A DNA stretch of 64,000 nt. Origin: Micromonospora mirobrigensis. GTDB taxonomy: Bacteria > Actinomycetota > Actinomycetes > Mycobacteriales > Micromonosporaceae. The stretch lies in assembly GCF_900091555.1 (NCBI RefSeq), contig NZ_FMCX01000009.1, positions 1-64,000 of the forward strand. The letters run 5' to 3'. The position numbers and the translations under genes were made by a program. This document shows, one piece after another, positions 57,670 to 64,000 of this stretch (the first letter of the stretch is position 1; each line of letters opens with the position of its first letter). The notes beneath the pieces are model-generated. The model saw only the letters and a program-made list of their open reading frames with translations, searched no databases and had not been told where the DNA came from.

Positions 57670-58679
57670 CCGCCGCACCGACGACCCCGGGCGTCCTCGC
57701 CGACCGGTACGGCCGGGTCGCGAAGGACCTGCGGGTATCGCTGACCGACAAGTGCAACCTGCGGTGCACGTACTGCATGCCGGCCGAGGGGCTGCCCTGG
57801 CTGGCCGGGCCGCAACTGCTCGGCGACGACGAGATCGTCCGGCTGATCCGGGTGGCCGTCGAGCGGCTCGGGGTGACCGAGGTGCGCTTCACCGGCGGCG
57901 AGCCGCTGATCCGCCCCGGCCTGCCGGGCATCGTGGCCGCGGTGGCCGACCTGCGGCCCCGGCCGAGGATCTCGCTGACCACCAACGGCATCGGGCTGGA
58001 GCGGCTGGCGCCCACGCTGCGCGCCGCCGGCCTGGACCGGGTGAACGTCTCGCTGGACACCCTGGACCGCGCCCGGTTCGCCACGCTGACCCGCCGGGAC
58101 CGGCTGGCGGACGTGCTGGCCGGCCTGGCCGGCGCAGCGGCGGCCGGGTTGAGCCCGGTGAAGCTCAACTCGGTGCTGATGCGCGGCGTCAACGAGGACG
58201 AGGCGCCGGCGCTGCTGCGGTTCGCCCTGGAGCACGGCTACGAGCTGCGGATCATCGAGCAGATGCCGCTGGACGCCCAGCACGGCTGGGACCGGGCCAC
58301 GATGGTCACGGCCGACGAGATCCTGGCCGCGCTCGGCAGCGAGTTCGACCTGACCCCCGATCCCGCCGAGCGGGGCGCGGCGCCCGCCGAGACCTGGCTG
58401 GTCGACGGGGGGCCGGCCCGCGTCGGGGTGATCGGAAGCGTGACCCGGCCGTTCTGCGGGGACTGCGACCGCACCCGACTCACCGCCGACGGCCAGGTGC
58501 GGGCGTGCCTGTTCGCCACGGAGGAGTCCGACCTGCGGGGCGCGCTGCGGGCCGGGGCGGACGACGAGGAGCTGGCCCGACGCTGGCGTACGGCGATGTG
58601 GGGCAAGCGGGCCGGGCACGGCATCGACGATCCGACGTTCCTCCAGCCGGCCCGGCCGATGTCGGCGATCGGTGGCTGA
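57666..58679 (+). CDS. moaA: GTP 3',8-cyclase (molybdenum cofactor step 1)
   Basis: A 337-residue radical SAM enzyme, GTG 57666. The N-terminal cluster motif is CNLRCTYC (Cys 30, 34, 37). The SAM-binding FTGGEPLIRPG and the C-terminal cluster FCGDCDRTRLTADGQVRACL are present. The protein ends in AIGG, the double-Gly tail required for activity. It converts GTP to 3',8-cyclo-GTP. moaD follows three bases after the stop; no moaC gene is in the window. Confidence 0.96.
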   Translation: MTAAPTTPGVLADRYGRVAKDLRVSLTDKCNLRCTYCMPAEGLPWLAGPQLLGDDEIVRLIRVAVERLGVTEVRFTGGEPLIRPGLPGIVAAVADLRPRPRISLTTNGIGLERLAPTLRAAGLDRVNVSLDTLDRARFATLTRRDRLADVLAGLAGAAAAGLSPVKLNSVLMRGVNEDEAPALLRFALEHGYELRIIEQMPLDAQHGWDRATMVTADEILAALGSEFDLTPDPAERGAAPAETWLVDGGPARVGVIGSVTRPFCGDCDRTRLTADGQVRACLFATEESDLRGALRAGADDEELARRWRTAMWGKRAGHGIDDPTFLQPARPMSAIGG

Positions 58680-58682
58680 GCA

Positions 58683-58925
58683 GTGCTGACCGTCCGCTAC
58701 TTCGCCGGGGCCCGGGCCGCCGCCGGCCGGTCCGCGGAGACCGTGCCCGCCGGCCGTTCGCTCGACGAGCTGACCGCCGAGCTGGCCCAGCGGCACGGCA
58801 ACTCACTGGCCCGGGTGCTGACGGCGGCAAGTTTCCTGGTCGACGGCGTCGCCTGTCATGATCGTTCGACACCGCTGCCGGCCGGAGCGACGATCGACGT
58901 GCTGCCTCCGTTCGCCGGTGGCTGA
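58683..58925 (+). CDS. moaD: Molybdopterin synthase small subunit
   Basis: An 80-residue ubiquitin-like protein, GTG 58683. It begins LTVRYFAGARAAAGRSAETV and ends IDVLPPFAGG, with the C-terminal Gly-Gly that carries the thiocarboxylate. It donates sulfur in molybdopterin synthesis together with MoaE, which is not encoded nearby. Confidence 0.92.
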   Translation: MLTVRYFAGARAAAGRSAETVPAGRSLDELTAELAQRHGNSLARVLTAASFLVDGVACHDRSTPLPAGATIDVLPPFAGG

Positions 58926-58938
58926 GAGAGGTTGACGC

Positions 58939-60183
58939 GTGTTGCCGATCGTGGCGTTCGTCGGGGTGCAGGCCCTGCTCGCCGGGTTGATCCACTACTA
59001 CCTGTGGCGCCGGCTGGTCCGGGACACCACGCACCGGGGACGGCTGCGTCGGATCGGCGCGATCGTCGCCCTGGCGTTCGCCCTGCTGGTGCCGGTCACC
59101 GTGCTCGGCACCCAGATGGGCCTGTACTGGCTCGCCTGGCCCGGTTACCTCTGGCTGGCGGTGATGTTCTACCTGCTGGTCGTACTCGTGCTGCTGGAGG
59201 TGCCGATGGCGGTGGCGCGGCTGGTGCTGCGCCGCCGGTCGGCGGTCGCCGAGCCGACCACGGCGGCGCCGGAGCCGGCGCTGGTGGGTGCGGCGGGGCC
59301 CGCCGACCCGCCGGCCGCCGCGGCGGTCGACCAGCCGGACCACGACCGGGACCGCCGGCTGCTGCTGGCCCGGGGGGCGGCCATCTTCGCCGGTCTCACC
59401 GCGGTCGGCGTCACCGGGTACGGCGTCCGTAACGCCCTCGGCCCGCCCCGGCTGGACCGGGTGCGGATCCCGCTGGCGAAGCTGCCGCGCCGGATGGACG
59501 GCCTGCGGATCGCCACCGTCTCGGACATCCACCTCGGTCCGCTGCGCGGCCGGGCGCACACCGAGCGGATCGTCTCGATGATCAACCGGCTGGACGCCGA
59601 CCTGGTGGCGGTCGTCGGGGACCTGGTCGACGGCTCCGTCGCCGAGCTGGGCAGGGCGGCCGAGCCGCTGCGTGACCTGCGCTCGCGGTACGGCAGCTTC
59701 TTCGTCACCGGCAACCACGAGTACTACTCCGGGGTGGAGGAGTGGGTGCGGGAGGTGGACCGGCTGGGCCTGCGGGTGTTGCAGAACGTGCGCCAGGAGA
59801 TCCGAACCCCCGGCGGGATCCTGGACCTGGCCGGGGTGAACGACGTCACCGCCGACGGGACGGGGCTGGCCGCGCCGGCGGACTACGCGGCGGCGCTCGG
59901 CGACCGGGACCCGAGCCGGCCGGTGGTGCTGCTGGCCCACCAGCCGGTGGCCGTGGAGGAGGCCGCGAAGTACGGCGTGGACCTGCAACTGTCCGGGCAC
60001 ACCCACGGCGGCCAGATGGTGCCGTTCAATCTCGCCGTCGGGCTCGCCCAGCCGGTCGTCTCCGGCCTCGGCGAGGTGGACGGCACCAAGGTGTACGTCA
60101 CCAACGGCGCCGGGTTCTGGGGTCCACCGGTGCGGGTGGGCGCGGATCCGCAGATCAGCCTGGTCGAGCTGCGCAGCGCCTGA
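58939..60183 (+). CDS. Membrane-anchored metallophosphoesterase
   Basis: A 414-residue protein, GTG 58939 with GAGAGG upstream. The N-terminal half has about four membrane helices (IVAFVGVQALLAGLIHYYLW, LRRIGAIVALAFALLVPVTV, YLWLAVMFYLLVVLVLLEVP and a later FAGLTAVGVTGYG). The C-terminal catalytic domain has RIATVSDIHLGPLRG, LVAVVGDLVDG, FFVTGNHEYYSG and LSGHTHGGQMVPF, the five metal-binding blocks. This is the YkuE/PHP-like membrane class. The substrate is probably a lipid or cell-envelope phosphate. Confidence 0.92.
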   Translation: MLPIVAFVGVQALLAGLIHYYLWRRLVRDTTHRGRLRRIGAIVALAFALLVPVTVLGTQMGLYWLAWPGYLWLAVMFYLLVVLVLLEVPMAVARLVLRRRSAVAEPTTAAPEPALVGAAGPADPPAAAAVDQPDHDRDRRLLLARGAAIFAGLTAVGVTGYGVRNALGPPRLDRVRIPLAKLPRRMDGLRIATVSDIHLGPLRGRAHTERIVSMINRLDADLVAVVGDLVDGSVAELGRAAEPLRDLRSRYGSFFVTGNHEYYSGVEEWVREVDRLGLRVLQNVRQEIRTPGGILDLAGVNDVTADGTGLAAPADYAAALGDRDPSRPVVLLAHQPVAVEEAAKYGVDLQLSGHTHGGQMVPFNLAVGLAQPVVSGLGEVDGTKVYVTNGAGFWGPPVRVGADPQISLVELRSA

Positions 60184-60285
60184 CCGGCCGGCCACCGCTC
60201 CCGGCCATGATCATCGCAGGTCAGGCCGGGTTTGTGGCCCTTATACCCCGGGCGGGGCAGCCGGTCCAGCACCGGATTGCTCAGG

Positions 60286-60295
60286 TCACGCGTGA
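60286..60295. promoter_or_regulatory. Short palindrome upstream of the EndoQ-helicase gene
   Basis: TCACGCGTGA is a perfect 10-base palindrome 31 bases before GTG 60326. It could be an operator. There is no LexA-type site in the region. Confidence 0.25.
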
Positions 60296-60325
60296 GCGTG
60301 GCGGGGGGCGGGTACCGCAGCGGCC

Positions 60326-63300
60326 GTGACAGGATGCGGCGTGCCCCCGTTCAGCGCCGTACCCCCCGGCGGCTCTCCGCCGCTCGTCGCGGACCTGCAC
60401 ATCCACTCGAAGTATTCGCGCGCGTGCAGCCGCGACCTCACCCTGCCCAACCTCGGCTGGTGGGCGCGGCGCAAGGGCATCGGCCTGCTCGGCACCGGAG
60501 ACTTCACCCACCCCGCCTGGTACGACCACCTGCGGGAGACCCTGCACCCGGCGGAGCCCGGCCTCTACCGGCTCGGTCCGGAGGCGGAGCGGGACATCGC
60601 CCGCCGGTTGCCGCCCCGGCTGGCCAGCGAGGCGGAGACGGACCCGGTCCGGTTCATGCTGAGCGTGGAGATCTCCACGATCTACAAGCGGGACGACCGG
60701 ACCCGCAAGGTGCACCACCTGATCTACCTGCCGGACCTGGACGCGGTGGGCCGGTTCAACGCGGCGTTGGGGAGGATCGGCAACCTCGGTTCCGACGGCC
60801 GGCCGATCCTCGGCCTGGACTCCCGGGACCTGCTGGAGATCACCCTGGAGGCCAGCCCGGACGGCTATCTCGTCCCGGCGCACATCTGGACGCCGTGGTT
60901 CTCGGCGCTCGGTTCGAAGTCCGGCTTCGACGCGATCGCCGACTGCTACGCCGACCTGGCGGAGCACATCTTCGCGGTGGAGACCGGCCTCTCCTCCGAC
61001 CCGGAGATGAACTGGCGGGTCGGCAGCCTGGACGGCTACCAGCTGGTGTCGAACTCCGACGCGCACTCCCCGCCGGCGCTGGCCCGGGAGGCGACCGTGT
61101 TCCGCGCCCCGCTGGACTACTTCGCCGTCCGGGAGGCGCTGCGTACCGGCGACGGGCTCGCCGGGACCATCGAGTTCTTCCCCGAGGAGGGGAAGTACCA
61201 CGCCGACGGGCACCGGCTCTGCGGGGTGAACTGGGCGCCGGAGCGCACCCGGGAGGCGGGCGGTCGCTGCCCGGAGTGCGGCAAGCCGCTGACCGTGGGG
61301 GTGCTGAGCCGGGTCGAGGAGCTGGCCGACCGGCCGGCGGGACACCGCCCGGCGCACGCCCGCGAGGTCACCCACCTGGTGCCGCTGGCCGAGATCCTCG
61401 GCGAGATCAACAAGGTGGGCGCCCGGTCGAAGAAGGTCGAGGGGAAGCTCAACGAGCTGGTCGCCGCGCTCGGCCCCGAGCTGGAGATCCTCACCCGGGC
61501 ACCGCTGGACGAGATCGGTCGGGTCGGCGGTGAGCTGCTGGCCGAGGGGATCGGCCGGTTGCGGCGGGGCGACGTCCGCCGGGTGCCGGGCTACGACGGG
61601 GAGTACGGCGTGATCACCCTCTTCGACGCCGACGAACTGGGTTCGGCCACGGAGGGGACCGGGCAGGAGACCCTGTTCGACGTACCCGTGCCGGCGCAGC
61701 GACGGCCCGCGGAGCCGGCGCCGAGGCCGAGGGCCCGGCGTCCGGCGGCGGTGAAGGCCGAGCCGAAGCGGAAGCCGACCGCCCCACCCCCGCCGCCGAT
61801 CGCGTCGGCGCCCTCCCCGCACGAGCCATTCGAGCCGATGCTCGCCGGCATGGAGGAGGTCGGAACCGGCCTGCTGGACCGGTTGGACGCCATGCAGCGG
61901 GTGGCCGCGTCGGCGCCCGGTGGGCCGCTGCTGATCGTGGCCGGCCCGGGCACCGGCAAGACCCGGACGTTGACCCACCGCATCGCGTACCTCTGCGCGG
62001 AGCTGAACGTCTTCCCCGACCAGTGCCTGGCGATCACCTTCACCCGGCGGGCGGCCGAGGAGCTGCGGCACCGCCTCGACGGGCTGCTCGGGCCGGTCGC
62101 CGAGGACGTCACGGTCGGCACGTTCCACTCGCTGGGCCTGACCATCCTGCGGGAGAACGCCGTGGCGGCGGGCCTGCCGGCGGACTTCCGGATCGCCGAC
62201 GACGCGGACCGTGCGGCGGCCCGCGCCGAGGCCGGTGACGACGACGCCCGCTACGCGGCGCTGCTGCGCAAGCGGGACCTGGTGGACCTGGACGAGCTGC
62301 TCACCCTGCCGGTGGCGCTGTTCAAGGGCGACCGGAAGCTGGTCCGGGAGTACCGCGAGCGGTGGAAGTGGATCTTCGTCGACGAGTACCAGGACGTCGA
62401 CGCGGTCCAGTACGACCTGCTGCGGCTGCTCTCCCCCGCCGACGGGAACCTCTGCGCGATCGGCGACCCCGACCAGGCGATCTACTCGTTCCGGGGCGCC
62501 GACGTCGGCTACTTCCTGCGCTTCTCGCAGGACTTCACCGACGCCCGCCTGGTCCGGCTGAACCGCAACTACCGCTCGTCGGCACCGATCCTGGCCGCCG
62601 CCGTGCAGGCGATCGCACCGTCGTCGCTGGTCCGGGGCCGGCGGCTGGACCCGGCCCGGTTGGACCCGGAGGCCCCGCTGGTCGGCCGGTACGCCGCGGC
62701 GTCCGTCGCCGACGAGGCCGACTTCGTGGTACGCACCGTCGACGAGCTGGTCGGCGGCCTCTCCCACCGTTCGCTGGACACCGGCCGGATCGACGGCCGG
62801 TCGACCACCCTGTCCTTCTCCGACATCGCGGTGCTCTACCGCACCGACGCGCAGGCCGGGCCGATCCTGGACGCCCTGTCCCGGGCGAACATCCCGGTGC
62901 AGAAGCGCTCGCACGACCGGCTGCGTGACCGGCCCGGGGTGCTGGCGATCGCCCGCGAGCTGCGCAACGCCGGCCTCGACGGTCCGCTGGCCGCCCGGGT
63001 CCGGCTGGCCGGGCAGGTGGTGGCCGAGCGCTTCGCCGTCCCCACCCTCGACGGCACCGGCGCGGTACGCCCCGAGGACGTCCGCGGCGCGGTGGACCTG
63101 CTCACCCCGCTGGCCCGGCGCTGCGGCGACGACCTCGAGCTGTTCCTGTCCCAGCTGGCCACCGGCGCGGAGGTGGACGCCCTGGACCCGCGCGCCGAGG
63201 CGGTCACCCTGCTCACCCTGCACGCCGCCAAGGGGCTGGAGTTCCCGGTGGTCTTCCTGGTCGGCGCGGAGGACGGACTGCTGCCGCTGCGCTGGCCGGG

Positions 63301-63532
63301 CAGCAGCCCCGACGACGACCAGGTGGCCGAGGAACGCCGGCTCTTCTTCGTCGGGCTGACCCGGGCGCAGGACCGGCTGTACGTCAGCCACGCCGCCCGG
63401 CGGGCCCGGCACGGCGCGGAGCGGGAGGTGGTCCCGTCGCCGTTCCTGGCCGACATCGACGCGGGACTGTTCGAACGGTTCGGTGACAGCGAACCGCGCC
63501 GGCCCCGGGACCGCCAGCTCCGGCTGATCTGA
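60326..63532 (+). CDS. EndoQ-like PHP endonuclease fused to UvrD/PcrA-type helicase
   Basis: A 1068-residue protein, GTG 60326; GTG 60341 is an alternative. Residues about 20-400 carry PHP metal motifs DLHIHSKYSRACS, GTGDFTHPAWYDH, VPAHIWTPWFSALG, VETGLSSDPEMNW and SNSDAHSPPALARE, then a Zn-type CPECGKPL (about 317). This matches the EndoQ/COG1379 family, which nicks 5' of deaminated bases. After a Pro-rich linker (about 455-500) comes an SF1 helicase: GPGTGKTRTLTHRIA (about 540), FVDEYQDVDAVQYD, GDPDQAIYSFRGAD, LNRNYRSSAPIL, TLHAAKGLEFPVVF and VGLTRAQDRLYVSH. The helicase part is short (about 560 residues), with reduced accessory subdomains. Repair of deaminated DNA is inferred. Confidence 0.88.
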   Translation: MTGCGVPPFSAVPPGGSPPLVADLHIHSKYSRACSRDLTLPNLGWWARRKGIGLLGTGDFTHPAWYDHLRETLHPAEPGLYRLGPEAERDIARRLPPRLASEAETDPVRFMLSVEISTIYKRDDRTRKVHHLIYLPDLDAVGRFNAALGRIGNLGSDGRPILGLDSRDLLEITLEASPDGYLVPAHIWTPWFSALGSKSGFDAIADCYADLAEHIFAVETGLSSDPEMNWRVGSLDGYQLVSNSDAHSPPALAREATVFRAPLDYFAVREALRTGDGLAGTIEFFPEEGKYHADGHRLCGVNWAPERTREAGGRCPECGKPLTVGVLSRVEELADRPAGHRPAHAREVTHLVPLAEILGEINKVGARSKKVEGKLNELVAALGPELEILTRAPLDEIGRVGGELLAEGIGRLRRGDVRRVPGYDGEYGVITLFDADELGSATEGTGQETLFDVPVPAQRRPAEPAPRPRARRPAAVKAEPKRKPTAPPPPPIASAPSPHEPFEPMLAGMEEVGTGLLDRLDAMQRVAASAPGGPLLIVAGPGTGKTRTLTHRIAYLCAELNVFPDQCLAITFTRRAAEELRHRLDGLLGPVAEDVTVGTFHSLGLTILRENAVAAGLPADFRIADDADRAAARAEAGDDDARYAALLRKRDLVDLDELLTLPVALFKGDRKLVREYRERWKWIFVDEYQDVDAVQYDLLRLLSPADGNLCAIGDPDQAIYSFRGADVGYFLRFSQDFTDARLVRLNRNYRSSAPILAAAVQAIAPSSLVRGRRLDPARLDPEAPLVGRYAAASVADEADFVVRTVDELVGGLSHRSLDTGRIDGRSTTLSFSDIAVLYRTDAQAGPILDALSRANIPVQKRSHDRLRDRPGVLAIARELRNAGLDGPLAARVRLAGQVVAERFAVPTLDGTGAVRPEDVRGAVDLLTPLARRCGDDLELFLSQLATGAEVDALDPRAEAVTLLTLHAAKGLEFPVVFLVGAEDGLLPLRWPGSSPDDDQVAEERRLFFVGLTRAQDRLYVSHAARRARHGAEREVVPSPFLADIDAGLFERFGDSEPRRPRDRQLRLI

Positions 63533-63573
63533 GCCGACGCCGGCTGACCCGGGCCGACGTCGGGCCGGCTCAG
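63529..63573. terminator. Weak hairpin between convergent genes
   Basis: CTGAGCCG (63529-63536) is complementary to CGGCTCAG (63566-63573), spanning the stops of the helicase gene and the EamA gene. The intervening 29 bases contain further complementary GC blocks. It is a possible bidirectional terminator. Confidence 0.35.
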
Positions 63574-64000
63574 CCGGTGGGTTCGTCGGCGACGGCCGGG
63601 CGGCGGGGACGTTCGGTGGTCACCACCAGGGCCACCCCGGCCACGATGACCGCGCCACCGAGCAGCACCGGCGGGGTGACCGGCTCGGCCACGAGCAGCG
63701 CGCCGAGCGCCACCGCCACCGCCGGGTTGACGTAGGCGTACGTGGAGACCAGCGAGATCGGCGCGTGCTGGAGCAGCCAGACGTACGCGGTGAAGGCGAC
63801 CAGCGAGCCGGCCACCGTCAGGTAGCCCAGCGCGAGCCACGACCGGGTGGTGATCGCCGCCGGGTCCAGGCCGGTCAGCTCGCCCCGGCCGGCGCCGAGC
63901 ACCGCGAGCACGGCGGAACCGGCGATCATCTCGTAGACCGTGGCGACGAACGGGTCGGCCGGCATCGGCAACCTGCCGGCGAGGAACGAGCCGACCGACC
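63570..64000 (-). CDS. EamA/DMT-family transporter, C-terminal part (cut by window end)
   Basis: The open frame runs off the right edge; 143 codons are visible, and the ATG at 63971 is internal. The remaining C-terminal half shows about five membrane helices (YEMIAGSAVLAVLGAGRGEL, GYLTVAGSLVAFTAYVWLLQ, VSTYAYVNPAVAVALGALLV, VTPPVLLGGAVIVAGVALVV). The EamA hallmarks S-xx-YVNP and GALLVAEP are present. It would export metabolites or drugs; the substrate is unknown. Confidence 0.85.
   Translation of the reverse strand, partial: SVGSFLAGRLPMPADPFVATVYEMIAGSAVLAVLGAGRGELTGLDPAAITTRSWLALGYLTVAGSLVAFTAYVWLLQHAPISLVSTYAYVNPAVAVALGALLVAEPVTPPVLLGGAVIVAGVALVVTTERPRRPAVADEPTG

Noticed and set aside
58921..58938. 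CTGAGA stretch before the metallophosphoesterase gene, as in TPP riboswitches
   Set aside because: No other conserved TPP-riboswitch element is present and the gap between the genes is only 13 bases.
60281..63412. 1043-codon open frame antisense to the EndoQ-helicase gene
   Set aside because: Low-complexity Arg/Gly/Val/Gln product with no domain. It is the usual antisense shadow of a high-GC3 gene.

Overview
The window is high-GC actinobacterial chromosome. GTG starts, GTGA/ATGA stop-start overlaps and strong third-position GC bias are frequent. The gene content (a proteasome activator, an XRE-DUF397 pair, DUF5926 and DUF5701 proteins, LytR-CpsA-Psr triplets, an actinobacterial Tad pilus locus) and a GGGGCCCC intergenic repeat suggest Micromonospora or a close relative. 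This is inferred from family knowledge; no alignment was run. There is no rRNA, tRNA or CRISPR array.

Layout. 1-1.5 kb is an insertion scar: the end of an IS701-type transposase, a possible Nudix remnant, and an IS5-type transposase remnant run into the 3' end of a toxin gene whose antitoxin is intact. 1.6-6.5 kb holds a LytS/LytTR-type two-component pair, a Ser/Thr kinase fused to a LuxR-type output, and an atypical NarL-like regulator. 6.5-15.3 kb is a Tad/Flp pilus locus on the minus strand, from prepilin peptidase and Flp pilin to TadC. 15.3-24.4 kb holds a DUF5701 gene, an OmpR/HisKA pair with a DUF4173 membrane protein, a sodium:solute symporter with a small partner, and an ABC exporter. 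24.5-27 kb holds small regulators (XRE/DUF397), a small conserved ORF and a flavin-reductase-like gene whose start overlaps a near-consensus parS site. 27.2-29.2 kb is a DUF485-ActP acetate permease operon. 29.3-34.1 kb holds a nucleotide-sugar SDR and three tandem LCP cell-wall ligases. 34.1-51.6 kb is mixed housekeeping: rhodanese, GDPD, a sensor kinase and an RsbW-like ATPase, arginine deiminase, prephenate dehydratase, AIM24, a zincin, OsmC, two HAD phosphatases, the proteasome activator Bpa, a hydrolase and an orphan solute-binding lipoprotein. 50.8-53.4 kb has a DDAH-like hydrolase divergent from an Lrp regulator, and a YbjN/TY-Chap-type protein. 53.5-58.9 kb is molybdenum-cofactor rich (mobA, fdhD, moaA, moaD). 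58.9-64 kb holds a metallophosphoesterase, a large EndoQ-like PHP endonuclease fused to a UvrD-type helicase, and a partial EamA transporter.

The observations I rate highest are these. (1) The EndoQ-helicase fusion is a candidate single-chain repair machine for deaminated bases. (2) The TY-Chap-type protein ends in TGMYL, closely matching the TGQYL proteasome-docking tail of Bpa encoded 4 kb away, so it could be a second proteasome partner. (3) A 15/16 parS match lies at 26499. (4) A cluster of DnaA-box-like 9-mers lies upstream of the 16177 response regulator. (5) A Ser/Thr kinase-GAF-LuxR fusion and a degenerate receiver lie next to the Tad operon. (6) A toxin gene carries an IS-derived tail. 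(7) A TGAAT/ATTCA palindrome resembling an ARG box lies upstream of the arginine deiminase gene.
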